64,000 nucleotides of DNA from Alphaproteobacteria bacterium (GCA_016124655.1 WGNI01000002.1:62001-126000); one strand, 5' to 3'. Positions 52,770 to 62,387 are shown, counted from the stretch's first letter. The notes: generated by a model from the sequence alone, not told the origin. Program-made: numbers and translations.

Positions 52770-53255
52770 ATGAAGGGCGATCCGGACGTCATCAAGCAGC
52801 TGAACGCCTGCCTCACCAACGAGCTGACGTCGATCAACCAGTATTTCCTGCACGCGCGGCTGTACGATCACGACGGCTTCGGGAAGCTCGGCAAGAAGAC
52901 GTACGACGAATCCATCGAAGAGATGAAACACGCCGACAGGATCGTGAAGCGCATCCTGATGCTCGACGGGTTTCCCAATCTGCAGGATCTGCACAAGCTC
53001 TCGATCGGCGAGACCGTGAAGGAGCGGCTGGAGGCCGATCTCGGCGCGGAGACGCGCGGGCGGGCGACGCTCATTGAGGCGATCGCGGTGTGCGAGAGCA
53101 AGAAGGATTATGTCTCGCGCGACCTGTTGACCGACATTCTCGACGACACCGAAGAGCATATCGATTTCCTCGAAACGCAAGTGTCGGTGCTCGGCGAAGT
53201 GGGCGTGCAGAATTACCTGCAGAGCCAGTACACGCTGGAGAGCCCTGAGGATTAG
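52770..53255 (+). CDS. bfr: bacterioferritin, ferroxidase ligand altered
   Basis: A 161-residue four-helix iron-storage protein. Ferroxidase and haem residues are Glu18, Glu51, Met52 (haem ligand), His54, Glu94 and His130, all in place. However, the residue aligned with E. coli Glu127 is Thr (ILDDTEEH: Thr127), removing one bridging iron ligand as far as can be judged by eye. Function may therefore rest on a modified site or on a partner subunit. Downstream of bfd with a three-base gap. Confidence 0.9.
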   Translation: MKGDPDVIKQLNACLTNELTSINQYFLHARLYDHDGFGKLGKKTYDESIEEMKHADRIVKRILMLDGFPNLQDLHKLSIGETVKERLEADLGAETRGRATLIEAIAVCESKKDYVSRDLLTDILDDTEEHIDFLETQVSVLGEVGVQNYLQSQYTLESPED

Positions 53256-53299
53256 GGCCAGGCTGTCGCTGCGGCGCGCGCGGCGATACAGTCTGGCGC

Positions 53300-55417
53300 A
53301 TGACCAATAAACCCTGGATGGATCAAAGCCTGCCGGCGCTGGAGCGCGCGGGGCTGCTCGTTGCGGCGATGACGCGCGGGGAAAAGCTCACGCTGGTCAA
53401 TGGGCATATCGGCGCCAAGGCGCCGGGCAGGACCGCCTTGCCGGACGGCGCGCTTGGCTCGGCGGGTTATGTTCCAGGCGTCGCGCGCTTAGGGATTCCG
53501 GCGCAGCAGGAAACCGACGCCAGTCTCGGCGTCGCCAATCTGCATGACGGCGAAGGCGCGACGGCGCTGCCTTCGGGGCTGGCGCTGGCGGCAAGCTGGG
53601 ATGAAGCGCTTGCGGAAGAGGCCGGCCGCATGATCGGCGCGGAGGCGCACGCGAAGGGCTTCAACGTGATGCTCGCCGGCGGCGTGAACTTGACGCGCGA
53701 GCCGCGCTGCGGGCGCAATTTCGAGTATCTCGGCGAGGATCCGTTGCTCGCCGGCGTGATGGCCGGCGCAAGCATTCGCGGCGTGCAATCGAATGGCGTG
53801 GTCTCCACGATCAAGCATTTCATTTTGAACGCGCAGGAAACCGGGCGGATGGTCCTGAGCGCGGAGATTGACGAAGCGGCGCTGCGGGAAAGCGACCTGC
53901 TCGCGTTTCAGATCGGCATTGAGCGCGGCGCGCCGGGCGCGGTGATGAGCGCGTACAACCGGCTGAACGGCGCCTATTGCGGCGAGCATGATTGGCTGTT
54001 GAACACGGTGCTGAAAAGCGATTGGGGCTTTGACGGCTATGTGATGTCGGATTGGGGCGGGTGTCATTCCGGCGCCAAGGCTGCACTTGCGGGGCTCGAT
54101 CAGGAATCGGGACAGGAGCTCGATCGCGAGCCGTTCTTCCGCACGCTGTCAGACGCCATCGATGCGGGGGAGTTCCCGGAAGCGCGGCTCGACGATATGG
54201 CGCGGCGCATTCTGGTTCCGCTCTTTCGGGTCGGCGCGATGGATGCGCCAGAGCCAAAGACATCAGACATTCCGCGCGACGCGCATCTCGATGTCGCACA
54301 GCGCGCCGCGGAAGCAGGCTGCGTGCTGTTGCGCAATGAAGGCGCGCTGCCGCTGGATCGCAAGATTTCCTCCATCGCGCTAATTGGCGCGAACGCGAAT
54401 CTTGGCGTGCTGGCGGGCGGAGGCTCGTCGAGCGTCGTGCCGTGGGGCGGGTACGCGCGGGAAGTGCGGCCGCCATCGGAGACGGTTTGGGCGAAGTATC
54501 TGCGGCAGCGCTGGCTGCCGTCATCGCCACTCGCGGCTTTGCAGGCAGCGGCGCCGAACGCGCAGATTCAGTTCTGCACGGGAGAAACCATCGACGAAGC
54601 CGCGCGGGCCGCCACGGCATGTGAAGTCGCGATCATCATCGCGGAACAATGGACCACCGAATTTCTCGACGTTTCCGATCTCTCTCTGTCGGACAATCAG
54701 GACGCGCTGATTGCAGCGGTCGCGGCGGCCAATCGCAACACGGTCGTGGTTTTGATCACCGGCGGCGCAGTGACGATGCCCTGGCGCGATCAGGTCAATG
54801 CGATCCTGGCGGCGTGGTATCCCGGCGCGCGCGGCGCGGAGGCGATCGCGGCAATTCTATTCGGACGCGCGGAGCCATCCGGACGCTTGCCGCTGACGTT
54901 TCCCGCGTCGGAGGCCGATCTGCCCAATCCCGATCTGCCGGGCAAAGACGTCGCGAAAGGCCGGTTCGATGTCGCCTATCCGGAAGGCGCGGATGCCGGC
55001 TATCGCTGGTTCGCGCGCGAAAACCGCGCGCCGCTTTATCCGTTTGGCCATGGCCTCAGCTACACGGATTTCGACTTTGCCGAACTCACCGCGTTTGGCG
55101 GGGATCGGCTGCGCGCAACCTTCAAGGCGACCAATACAGGCGCACGGCGCGGCGCGGCCGTGGGCCAGGTTTATCTGGTTGAGGCGGCGGGCGAGCGGGT
55201 CTTGCGGCTGATCGGCTGGGCCAAGCTCGACCTCGCGTCCGGCGAGACGGCGACGGCGGAGATCGCCGCCGATCCGCGGATTTTGGGGCGCTACGATCCC
55301 GCGCTGCCGGGCTGGCGCGCGGCGCCAGGATTTTATCGCATTGCGCTCGGCGCTTCGGCCGGCGATTTGCGCCTGAGCGCGAGCGTGCACTTGACGGGGC
55401 TGACGCTGCCGCCTTGA
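53300..55417 (+). CDS. GH3-family beta-glycosidase
   Basis: A 705-residue GH3 enzyme. The TIM-barrel domain has GRNFEYLGEDPLLAG, STIKHFILNAQE (Lys-His pair binding the substrate) and the nucleophile Asp251 in VMSDWGG. The second (alpha/beta sandwich) domain follows from about 330, and an FN3-like domain with PFGHGLSYTDF near the end. No signal peptide is seen, so it acts in the cytoplasm on imported oligosaccharides. Probable beta-glucosidase or xylosidase; the exact sugar is not readable. Confidence 0.88.
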   Translation: MTNKPWMDQSLPALERAGLLVAAMTRGEKLTLVNGHIGAKAPGRTALPDGALGSAGYVPGVARLGIPAQQETDASLGVANLHDGEGATALPSGLALAASWDEALAEEAGRMIGAEAHAKGFNVMLAGGVNLTREPRCGRNFEYLGEDPLLAGVMAGASIRGVQSNGVVSTIKHFILNAQETGRMVLSAEIDEAALRESDLLAFQIGIERGAPGAVMSAYNRLNGAYCGEHDWLLNTVLKSDWGFDGYVMSDWGGCHSGAKAALAGLDQESGQELDREPFFRTLSDAIDAGEFPEARLDDMARRILVPLFRVGAMDAPEPKTSDIPRDAHLDVAQRAAEAGCVLLRNEGALPLDRKISSIALIGANANLGVLAGGGSSSVVPWGGYAREVRPPSETVWAKYLRQRWLPSSPLAALQAAAPNAQIQFCTGETIDEAARAATACEVAIIIAEQWTTEFLDVSDLSLSDNQDALIAAVAAANRNTVVVLITGGAVTMPWRDQVNAILAAWYPGARGAEAIAAILFGRAEPSGRLPLTFPASEADLPNPDLPGKDVAKGRFDVAYPEGADAGYRWFARENRAPLYPFGHGLSYTDFDFAELTAFGGDRLRATFKATNTGARRGAAVGQVYLVEAAGERVLRLIGWAKLDLASGETATAEIAADPRILGRYDPALPGWRAAPGFYRIALGASAGDLRLSASVHLTGLTLPP

Positions 55418-55450
55418 ACCGGTGCGCTTTTGGAAAAAGGACGCCGCGAG

Positions 55451-56089
55451 ATGCAGCTTTACGGTTCGACGCTTTCGCCCTTCGTGCGCAAGACACAGGC
55501 GGTGCTTCTGGAAAAGGGCCTTACCGCTGAACTGAAACAAGTGATGCCGGGCGGCGCCGACCCCGACTTTCGCGCGTTGAGCCCACTGGGGAAGATCCCG
55601 GCGTTCCGCGACGGCGATTTCGGCATTTCAGATTCCAGCGCGATCATCGCTTATCTCGAAGCCAAGCATCCCGAGCCCAATCTGATCCCCGCGGCGCCGG
55701 CGGCGCGGGCGCAGGTGGTGTGGTTTGAGGAGTTCGCGGATTCCGCGCTCAGCGGCTGTGTCGGCAAGGTGTTCCGCAATCGCGTGGTGATGCCGAAGTT
55801 CATGGGCCGGCCGGGCAATCTTGAGGAGGCGGACACCTGCGAAGCTGAGGAAATGCCGCGCTATTTCGCCTATCTGGAAGGCGTGCTGCCGGCGTCGGGC
55901 TATCTCGTGGAGGACCGGCTGACGCTGGCCGATCTGGCGGTCGCGAGCCCGTTCGTGAATTTCGCCCATGCCGGGGTGACGGTCGATGCGGGCGCGTATC
56001 CGAAGCTCGCCGGCTTCCTCGAGCGGATCCTGGGGCGGCCGTCCTTCGCCGGCACGATCGCCGCGGAAAAGGCGATGCTGGGCGGGTGA
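55451..56089 (+). CDS. glutathione S-transferase-family protein
   Basis: A 212-residue GST. The N-terminal thioredoxin fold starts MQLYGSTLSPFVRKTQAVL, with SPF in place of a catalytic Ser/Cys-containing motif (Ser8 is the candidate), then LGKIPAFRDGDFGISDSSAI (cis-Pro and the Glu/Asp-Ser-Ser motif). The C-terminal helical domain has the N-capping box (LTLADLAVASPF). It starts at 55451 after AAAGGA. Substrate unknown. Confidence 0.85.
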   Translation: MQLYGSTLSPFVRKTQAVLLEKGLTAELKQVMPGGADPDFRALSPLGKIPAFRDGDFGISDSSAIIAYLEAKHPEPNLIPAAPAARAQVVWFEEFADSALSGCVGKVFRNRVVMPKFMGRPGNLEEADTCEAEEMPRYFAYLEGVLPASGYLVEDRLTLADLAVASPFVNFAHAGVTVDAGAYPKLAGFLERILGRPSFAGTIAAEKAMLGG

Positions 56090-56253
56090 GACCTCGCCTG
56101 GGGTTGTGTTCTGCGGCCAGGCAGCTAAAACCGCCGGCTTTCCTGGCCCGTGGGCCAGACCATGCTGGGTGACGGGCGCGCCGCCAGGGCAGATGCAGCT
56201 TCATTCGGGAAGCCGCCGGACCCCGTCGAGACTGAGAAAGGGCGCAGTGCGCC

Positions 56254-56871
56254 ATGACGAAACGCGTTGAAGCGAAATACAAGACCGACCGCCGCTTTGG
56301 TCAAAACCTCTGGGGCCGCCCCAAATCGCCGGTGAACAAGCGCTCCTACGGGCCTGGCCAGCACGGTCAGCGCCGCAAGGGCAAGACCAGCGATTTCGGC
56401 CTGCAGCTGATCGCGAAGCAAAAGCTGCGCATGTATTACGGCAACATCACCGAGAAGCAGTTCCGCCGCACCTATGAGGAAGCCGCGCGCCGCAAGGGCA
56501 ACACCGCGGAAAACCTCGTGGGCCTGTTGGAGAGCCGGCTCGATGCGGTGGTGTATCGCGCGAAATTCGCGCCGACGGTGTTCGCCGCGCGCCAATTCGT
56601 CAATCACGGGCATGTGCGGGTGAACGGCCGGCGGGTGAACATCGCCTCGTTCCGCTGCAAGCCGGGCGATGTGATCGAAGTGCGCGAGAAGTCGCGCAAT
56701 ATGGGTCTCGTCCTGGAAGCGCTGCAAAGCGGGGAGCGCGACTTCGCGGAGTATCTGGAAGTCGATCCCAAGGCGATGACGGCGAAGTTCACGCGCCAGC
56801 CGCTGCTGAGCGAAGTGCCGTACGCGGTGGTGATGGAGCCCAATCTCGTCGTCGAATATTACGCCAGCTGA
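56254..56871 (+). CDS. rpsD: 30S ribosomal protein S4
   Basis: A 205-residue primary 16S rRNA-binding ribosomal protein. The N-terminal [20 protein letters not shown] and [11 protein letters not shown] blocks and the S4 RNA-binding domain ([31 protein letters not shown]) match alphaproteobacterial S4. The N-terminal zinc Cys motif is missing, as usual for this class. It stands alone, not in a ribosomal operon. Confidence 0.97.
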   Translation: MTKRVEAKYKTDRRFGQNLWGRPKSPVNKRSYGPGQHGQRRKGKTSDFGLQLIAKQKLRMYYGNITEKQFRRTYEEAARRKGNTAENLVGLLESRLDAVVYRAKFAPTVFAARQFVNHGHVRVNGRRVNIASFRCKPGDVIEVREKSRNMGLVLEALQSGERDFAEYLEVDPKAMTAKFTRQPLLSEVPYAVVMEPNLVVEYYAS

Positions 56872-56895
56872 CGGCTAAACCGTGTAAGCTGCCTG

Positions 56896-56921
56896 AAGGC
56901 CCTGCGCATGCAGGGCCTTTT
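56896..56921 (+). terminator. terminator of rpsD
   Basis: A ten-pair stem (56896-56905 with 56910-56919), GCAT loop and a short T run. It lies 25 bases after the rpsD stop and just before the purU ribosome-binding site; the weak T run may allow some read-through. Confidence 0.75.
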
Positions 56922-56939
56922 GCTTTGGAGACGGCGCCC

Positions 56940-57803
56940 ATGAGCGCAGCCGCGCGCTTTATTCTTACGCTGAGCTGCCGCGACGCGATCGGCATCGTGG
57001 CGGCGACGTCCACGTTTCTGGCGGACCGCGGGCTTTCGATCGAGGAATCGCATCAGTTTCACGATCGCGAAAACGACGCCTTCTATCTGCGCGCGGCGTT
57101 CACCGCGGCGGATCGCGAGGCGGCGTCGCTTGAAGAATTGAACGCGGGTTTTGCGCCGATCGCGCGGCGGTTTGCGATGACGTGGCGGATTTTCGACGCC
57201 GGCGTGCGCGCGAAGATCGTGATCGCGGTGTCGCGGATCAGCCATTGCTGTGTGGACTTGCTGCACCGTGCGGAAACCGGCTGGCTGCCGGCGGACGTGT
57301 CCGCGATCGTCTCCAATCACGATGATATGCGCCCGTACGCTGAGTATCGGCGCACGCCGTTTCACGCTTTCTCCGTCACGCCGGAGACGAAGGCCGATGC
57401 GGAAGCGCGGATGCTCGGCGTTCTGGAAGAGACCGGCGCGGAATTGCTGGTGCTGGCGCGCTACATGCAAATCCTGACGCCGGAGACGTGCACGGCGCTT
57501 CAGGGCCGGGCGATCAATATTCACCACTCGTTCCTGCCGAGCTTCAAGGGCGCGCGGCCGTATCATCAGGCGCATGCGCGCGGCGTGAAGATCATCGGCG
57601 CCACGGCGCATTATGTGACCCCCGATCTCGATGAAGGCCCGATCATCGAGCAGGCTGTCGAGCGCGTCACGCATGAACAGTCACCGAAGGACCTGGTGGA
57701 GATCGGCCGCGACATGGAATGCCAAGTGCTTGCGCGCGCGGTGCGATGGCATCTAGAACGGCGCGTGATCATAAACGGGGCGAAAACCATCGTCTTCAGA
57801 TAG
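56940..57803 (+). CDS. purU: formyltetrahydrofolate deformylase
   Basis: PurU releases formate from 10-formyl-THF. The 287-residue protein starts with an ACT domain (LTLSCRDAIGIVAATSTFLA, about 5-90). The formyl-transferase fold follows with VSNHDDM, the catalytic Asn-His in INIHHSFLPSFKGARPY and Asp in HYVTPDLDEGPIIEQ. The intact ACT domain suggests glycine or methionine control as in other PurUs. ATG at 56940 after GGAG. The next gene is ten bases away. Confidence 0.93.
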   Translation: MSAAARFILTLSCRDAIGIVAATSTFLADRGLSIEESHQFHDRENDAFYLRAAFTAADREAASLEELNAGFAPIARRFAMTWRIFDAGVRAKIVIAVSRISHCCVDLLHRAETGWLPADVSAIVSNHDDMRPYAEYRRTPFHAFSVTPETKADAEARMLGVLEETGAELLVLARYMQILTPETCTALQGRAINIHHSFLPSFKGARPYHQAHARGVKIIGATAHYVTPDLDEGPIIEQAVERVTHEQSPKDLVEIGRDMECQVLARAVRWHLERRVIINGAKTIVFR

Positions 57804-57812
57804 GAGCCGCGC

Positions 57813-58631
57813 ATGGATTGGCGCACCATCGACGCCTGCGTGCGCGTCGACCCTGGCAAGACGGTGAAGCTCGCCGATCATGACCCCGGGCGCGGGGATG
57901 TGTTTCCTGACAAGAAGGAAGCGGAGAAGCGGCTGCCGTTTTGCGCGGAAGAGATCAACAAGCTGCAGGATCGGCTGTGGGCGGAACGCTCGCGCGCGCT
58001 TTTGATCGTGCTGCAAGGCATCGACACGTCGGGCAAGGACGGCACGGTGCGTTCGGTGTTCAATGCGTGCGGACCGCTGGGCGTGCAGGTGACGGGGTTC
58101 GGCCGGCCGACGGAAGTGGAGCTTGCGCACGATTATCTTTGGCGCGTTCACGGCGCTGCGCCGAAGAAAGGCATGATCGGCATCTTCAATCGGTCGCACT
58201 ATGAAGACGTGCTGGTGGTGAAAGTGCATGGGCTGGCGCCGGAGAAGGCGATCGAGCAGCGGTACGATCAGATCAACGCCTTTGAAAAGCATCTGGTCGA
58301 GAACGGCACGACGATCCTGAAATTCATGCTGCACATCTCCAAGGATGAGCAGAAACAGCGGCTGGAGGATCGGCTGTCCGATTCGTCGAAGCATTGGAAA
58401 TTCAATCCCGGCGATCTCGACGACCGCAAGCGCTGGGACGATTTTCAGAAGGCCTACGAGATCATGCTGCGGCGCTGCTCGACTGAGCATGCGCCGTGGC
58501 GGGTTATTCCGTCGGACAAGAAATGGCGGCGCAACGCGATCATCGCGGCGATCACGCATGGCGTGTTGGACGAGATGAATCCGGCCTACCCTGATCCGAC
58601 CTGGAAGCCGGGCGATTTCACCATCGAATGA
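57813..58631 (+). CDS. polyphosphate kinase 2 (PPK2) family protein
   Basis: A 272-residue PPK2 enzyme, which transfers phosphate between polyphosphate and nucleotides. Walker A GIDTSGKDG (69-77), the PPK2 Asp-containing loop FNRSHYEDVLVV and RYDQINAFEKHLVENG (lid and basic residues) are intact. A single-domain form. Whether NDP or NMP is the better acceptor cannot be read. Its start is ten bases after purU; the two may be co-transcribed. Confidence 0.9.
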   Translation: MDWRTIDACVRVDPGKTVKLADHDPGRGDVFPDKKEAEKRLPFCAEEINKLQDRLWAERSRALLIVLQGIDTSGKDGTVRSVFNACGPLGVQVTGFGRPTEVELAHDYLWRVHGAAPKKGMIGIFNRSHYEDVLVVKVHGLAPEKAIEQRYDQINAFEKHLVENGTTILKFMLHISKDEQKQRLEDRLSDSSKHWKFNPGDLDDRKRWDDFQKAYEIMLRRCSTEHAPWRVIPSDKKWRRNAIIAAITHGVLDEMNPAYPDPTWKPGDFTIE

Positions 58632-58634
58632 AGA

Positions 58635-59930
58635 TCATGCAAGGCAGGCCGTGATGGCTGCGAGCACGCGCAGGGCTGCGTCCTGCACGAAGCGCGCGTC
58701 GGTCTTGTCGAGGCGATCGGCGGCGATGTGGTGATACCGGTGCGGGCTCAAGAGACCGAAGACGTTGGCGTAGCCATGGCGCACGACTTCGCCCAATTCA
58801 CCGCCGAGATTGGGTTGCAGCGGATAGATGCGCTCCAGCCCCGGCGCGCCGGCGAAGATGGCGGAGAGTGCTGGGATGAAGCGCTCCGCCGCGAACAGAA
58901 AGCGCTGCGGATCGACGCTGGGCAGCGGCGCCAGCAGATGGCCGCCGAAGTCGTGAGCATCGCGCGATGCGAACCCTGCGCCGAGATGGGCCCAGAGCGC
59001 CGTGCGCTGCCGCGGCGGGGCGAGCGCGCTGTCCAAGAAGGCGCCGCCGCCGGCATTGTCGTATTCGTGCGCGGTGGTTGCCAAGAACAGCAAGCTTTTG
59101 CCGGGCAGCGCAGCTGGCGCCCAGCGCGCGAGCGCTTCAAACGCCGCGATGCCTGGGCCGCGTTCGGCGACGCAGCGGGTCCACCCCGACATGGGCGTGG
59201 ACACGACCACGACATCTTCGCCACGGTCGAGACGTCCGAAAATGTTTGCGCTTTCGCGCCGGCCGCCGACGCCTTCGATGCGCAACGTCGCTTCGTCGCC
59301 TGATATGGCTGCCGCGATCGCGGCGGCGCCGGGTTTGGGTCCGAGGGTCGCGATCGGGACGTTGCCATGGGGCGCATCGAACGGCGCATTGAGCGCGATG
59401 GTTTCACCGGTTGGCCCGTCGGTGAGCAGGACGATTGCGGCGGGTTGCGCGGCGAGCACAGCGTCGAGGCGTGGGCGGATCGCGGCTGACATCAATTGCG
59501 AATGCCGTGCAGACGGCAGCACGACGAGCGCGATCGCGCCGCGCATGCGCGCGGTGTCGCTTGCATCGCGCCAAAGGCGCAACGGACCGCGGGCGCCGCC
59601 GTTTGGCGTTGTGCGCACGATGGCTTGCGGGATCACGTCGACGGCGCCGCCGGACCAGGACAATTCAGTTTTCGTGGCGGTGAAATAAGGCGTCTGCACG
59701 GTTTGTGTCGCGACCTGAAATCCAGCGGAAGACAAGGCCGACGACAAGCGCGCGGCGAGCGCGTTCTGGCCGTCTCCGCCGGACTGCAGATCGTTCACCG
59801 AATCCAGAAACGCCAAAGTGTCCTGGATGCGGGACAAGGGCGCGAAATCCTCTGCATCCTGCGCGGCGGCCGCGTTCAGGCCTGCGCCGGCGGCTGCGCC
59901 TAAGGTTGCGCGTCTTGTCCAATCCGGCAT
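58635..59930 (-). CDS. secreted M28-peptidase-like protein without metal ligands
   Basis: A 431-residue protein that starts MPDWTRRATLGAAAGAG, a probable twin-arginine or other export signal. The fold order resembles M28 aminopeptidases with a PA-like insertion (about 105-220, ending in a Gly-rich turn), then VVVVSTPMSGWTRCVAERGPGIAAF, where M28 enzymes have the first His and Asp ligands. Here these are Pro/Ser, so at least one zinc site is gone. HEYDNAGGGAFL and the late YHHIAADRLDK resemble later motif regions. It may be inactive or bind peptides only. Stop three bases from the PPK2 stop on the other strand. Confidence 0.6.
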   Translation of the reverse strand: MPDWTRRATLGAAAGAGLNAAAAQDAEDFAPLSRIQDTLAFLDSVNDLQSGGDGQNALAARLSSALSSAGFQVATQTVQTPYFTATKTELSWSGGAVDVIPQAIVRTTPNGGARGPLRLWRDASDTARMRGAIALVVLPSARHSQLMSAAIRPRLDAVLAAQPAAIVLLTDGPTGETIALNAPFDAPHGNVPIATLGPKPGAAAIAAAISGDEATLRIEGVGGRRESANIFGRLDRGEDVVVVSTPMSGWTRCVAERGPGIAAFEALARWAPAALPGKSLLFLATTAHEYDNAGGGAFLDSALAPPRQRTALWAHLGAGFASRDAHDFGGHLLAPLPSVDPQRFLFAAERFIPALSAIFAGAPGLERIYPLQPNLGGELGEVVRHGYANVFGLLSPHRYHHIAADRLDKTDARFVQDAALRVLAAITACLA

Positions 59931-59941
59931 GACGGACCTCC

Positions 59942-60583
59942 CTAGCGTTGGTCCGGTTCGTCTTCTTTCCGGACGATGCCCAGAGATATCACGCGCTTCA
60001 AGGCTTCGTCGGGCCCCATCGGAATGGGCCGCAGTCGTGAGCGCGGCGCGTAGATGAGAAAGCCCGAGGTGGGGATCGGCGCCTGAGGCAGATAGACTGC
60101 GACGAGGGGATCGTCCTGGCCGACGATGTCGATCGTGTCCTCGTTGGTGATGAAGCCAATGGCGAAGTGGCCGGCCTGCGGGAACTCCACCAGGACAGCC
60201 TCCTTGAACGAGGTGCGCTGCGGGGCGGCGACCTGCTTAAAGATCTGCTTGGAGCCGCCATAGACGGCGGAGACCAGCGGCAGGCGCAGCATGAAGCGCT
60301 CGCCGAGGCGCACGAAGGCGCGGCCGATCAAATTGCCCGCGAGCGCGCCGACGAGCGTCAGCGAGATGAGCGCGATGATCACGCCGGTCCCGGGGACCAG
60401 TTCGGCGTAGGGCCGCACATCGCCCGGCAGCAGCGGCATCACCCGCTTGTCGATGAAGCCCACGACGGTCCAGACCAGCCAGACCGTCACGACGAACGGC
60501 AAAACCAGCGCCACGCCGGCGGCGAAGCTGTTGGAAAGCCACGCAAACGGGTTGAATCGGGATGGCGAAGCGGGGGTCGTCAC
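59942..60583 (-). CDS. DUF502 membrane protein
   Basis: A 213-residue protein with two membrane helices (about 20-40 and 62-85) and the DUF502 signature: LVLPFVVTVWLVWTVVGFID, GALAGNLIGR, RLPLVSAVYGGSKQIFKQV, then a beta-rich C-terminal domain. I choose the GTG at 60583 after CAGGA over the TTG at 60637. It is upstream of the M28-like gene by 11 bases. Function unknown. Confidence 0.88.
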   Translation of the reverse strand: MTTPASPSRFNPFAWLSNSFAAGVALVLPFVVTVWLVWTVVGFIDKRVMPLLPGDVRPYAELVPGTGVIIALISLTLVGALAGNLIGRAFVRLGERFMLRLPLVSAVYGGSKQIFKQVAAPQRTSFKEAVLVEFPQAGHFAIGFITNEDTIDIVGQDDPLVAVYLPQAPIPTSGFLIYAPRSRLRPIPMGPDEALKRVISLGIVRKEDEPDQR

Positions 60584-60804
60584 GGCGGATCCTGGAGAAG
60601 ACGCGCTGGGCCTAACATGACAGTTCTTCGGTCTCAAATGCGCGGCGCAGGCGAAGCGTCACAGCAGGATACGCTTTGCGGGAGCATTTCTCGACATTTG
60701 CGACGGATTTACTTCACCGCGACACGCTTGAGGCGCGCATTGTGACAGATCATCGAACATTTTCCGGTTCGTTGAAGCATCTGCAGGCGCTTGAACGCGA
60801 CGCT

Positions 60805-61551
60805 TCACCGCTTGGCGTCATCAAAGTGAAACGGCGGCAGCGAGTTGAACGCGGCGCGCAGCGCGTCGCCCCAGCCGGAAGAGACCAGCTGGTAGTACGG
60901 ATCGTCCGCGGTGATGCGTTGGCGCTGGCCGATGCGATAGGAATCCCTTGGATAGACCATGAAATCGATCGGCAGGCCGACAGAGAGATTGGCCTTAATG
61001 GTTGAATCGAAGGACACCATCAGGAGCTTGACGGCTTCTTCGGCCGACATGTCGGGATCGAAGGCGCGCACGAGAATGGGGCGGCCATATTTGGTTTCGC
61101 CGATCTGGAAGAAGGGGGTGTCGTCGCTGGCTTCGACGAAATTCCCCTCCGGGTAGATCATGAACATGCGCGGCGGCATGCCCTTAATCTGGCCGCCGAG
61201 AATGAGCGTGGCGTTGAAGGTGGCGTCGGCGGTCATGCCGCCGGTGGCGTTCTGCTTGATGATGTCGCGCAGCGTTTCGCCGACGATGCAGGCGACCTGG
61301 AACATGCTCGGGGCCTTGAGGATTGACGGGCGGCGCTCCGCCGGGGCCTTGGAGCGTTCATCCAGCACGCTGATGGCCGCCTGCGTGGTGGCCAGATTGC
61401 CGGCCGTCAAGATGGTGATGACGCGATCGCCGGGCTGCTCCCAGGTGAACATCTTCTTAAACGTGGCGATGTTGTCGACGCCGGCATTGGTGCGGGTGTC
61501 CGACATGAAGATGAGTGCGGAGTTCGTCTGCAATCCAACGCAATAGGTCAT
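60805..61551 (-). CDS. Anbu proteasome-like protein
   Basis: A 248-residue N-terminal nucleophile hydrolase-fold protein related to HslV and 20S beta subunits, called Anbu. It starts MTYCVGL, so Thr2 becomes the nucleophile after Met removal; SDTRTNAGVDNI and FKKMFTW (the active-site Asp and Lys equivalents) follow. It assembles into a ring or spiral and is thought to degrade or cleave with the cluster partners. Last gene of the four-gene operon (CP-ATP-grasp, alpha-E, transglutaminase, Anbu); 26 bases after the transglutaminase. The intergenic 60584-60804 shows nothing. Confidence 0.92.
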   Translation of the reverse strand: MTYCVGLQTNSALIFMSDTRTNAGVDNIATFKKMFTWEQPGDRVITILTAGNLATTQAAISVLDERSKAPAERRPSILKAPSMFQVACIVGETLRDIIKQNATGGMTADATFNATLILGGQIKGMPPRMFMIYPEGNFVEASDDTPFFQIGETKYGRPILVRAFDPDMSAEEAVKLLMVSFDSTIKANLSVGLPIDFMVYPRDSYRIGQRQRITADDPYYQLVSSGWGDALRAAFNSLPPFHFDDAKR

Positions 61552-61577
61552 GCGACGCGCGCTCCGTGGCGAAAGTC

Positions 61578-62384
61578 TTATTGCTGCTGCTGCACTTGCA
61601 CAAGAACGCTTAGAGCTGATTCGCGTGCGCCTCTGGTTAAGCCGCGGATCGGCGCTGCGTCGGTGTAGTCAAGGCCGGTGGACACGCGGACATAGCGATC
61701 GTCGGGCGATATGCCGTTGGAGACATCGAAGCCGACCCAGCCGAGCGCTTCGACATGCGCTTCGGCCCAAGCGTGGCCGGCATCGTGCTCGCTGCGGTCG
61801 GGCGTCATCAGATAGCCGCTGACATAGCGCGCGGGAAAACCGAGTAGCCGCGCCGCGGAGAGGAAGACATGGGTGTGGTCCTGACACACGCCATGGGCGA
61901 GGCCGAGCGCGTCTTCGGCGCTGGTGGCGACATCGGTGTGTCCCGTGTCGTAGCGCACAAGCTCTATGATGTGTTTCGACAAGGCGTGGAGGTGCGCGAC
62001 GTCGCCGCTGGTGCAAGGCCCCAGCGCTTGGACGAGCGCGCGCACGCGCTCGCCGGCGTGCGTCAAGGGCGTGGAGCGTTGAAACAGCCAGAGCGGCGCC
62101 GGCCCCAGATGCGCGCCCGACATGCCGCCCGCATCGGCGATGTCGACTTCGCCTTCGCAGGCGATGGCCAAATGCGCAGCGTTGGGCAGAAGGCTGACGA
62201 GCGTGACGTCGTTGTTGAACTGGTCCTGGAATCGCGCCTCCACGCGGCCGCCATCGACTTCAAGTTTCCAGGAGAGAACTTTCTGCTCCTTGCGATTCTT
62301 GGGCGTGAGACGCAATTGCTGCAGCCCGAAGGCTGCGGGCGGATCGAACGCATAGTGCGTTTCGTGGCGGATATTTATGCGCAT
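61578..62384 (-). CDS. transglutaminase-like protein of the Anbu operon
   Basis: A 268-residue cysteine protease/transglutaminase-fold protein. N-terminal beta domain (INIRHETHYAFDPPAAFG), then the catalytic triad Cys167 (HGVCQDHTH), His204 (GHAWAEAH) and Asp220 (VGFDVSNG). This is the standard partner of Anbu and alpha-E. It may cut or ligate peptides. Three bases after alpha-E. Confidence 0.92.
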   Translation of the reverse strand: MRINIRHETHYAFDPPAAFGLQQLRLTPKNRKEQKVLSWKLEVDGGRVEARFQDQFNNDVTLVSLLPNAAHLAIACEGEVDIADAGGMSGAHLGPAPLWLFQRSTPLTHAGERVRALVQALGPCTSGDVAHLHALSKHIIELVRYDTGHTDVATSAEDALGLAHGVCQDHTHVFLSAARLLGFPARYVSGYLMTPDRSEHDAGHAWAEAHVEALGWVGFDVSNGISPDDRYVRVSTGLDYTDAAPIRGLTRGARESALSVLVQVQQQQ

Positions 62385-62387
62385 GGA

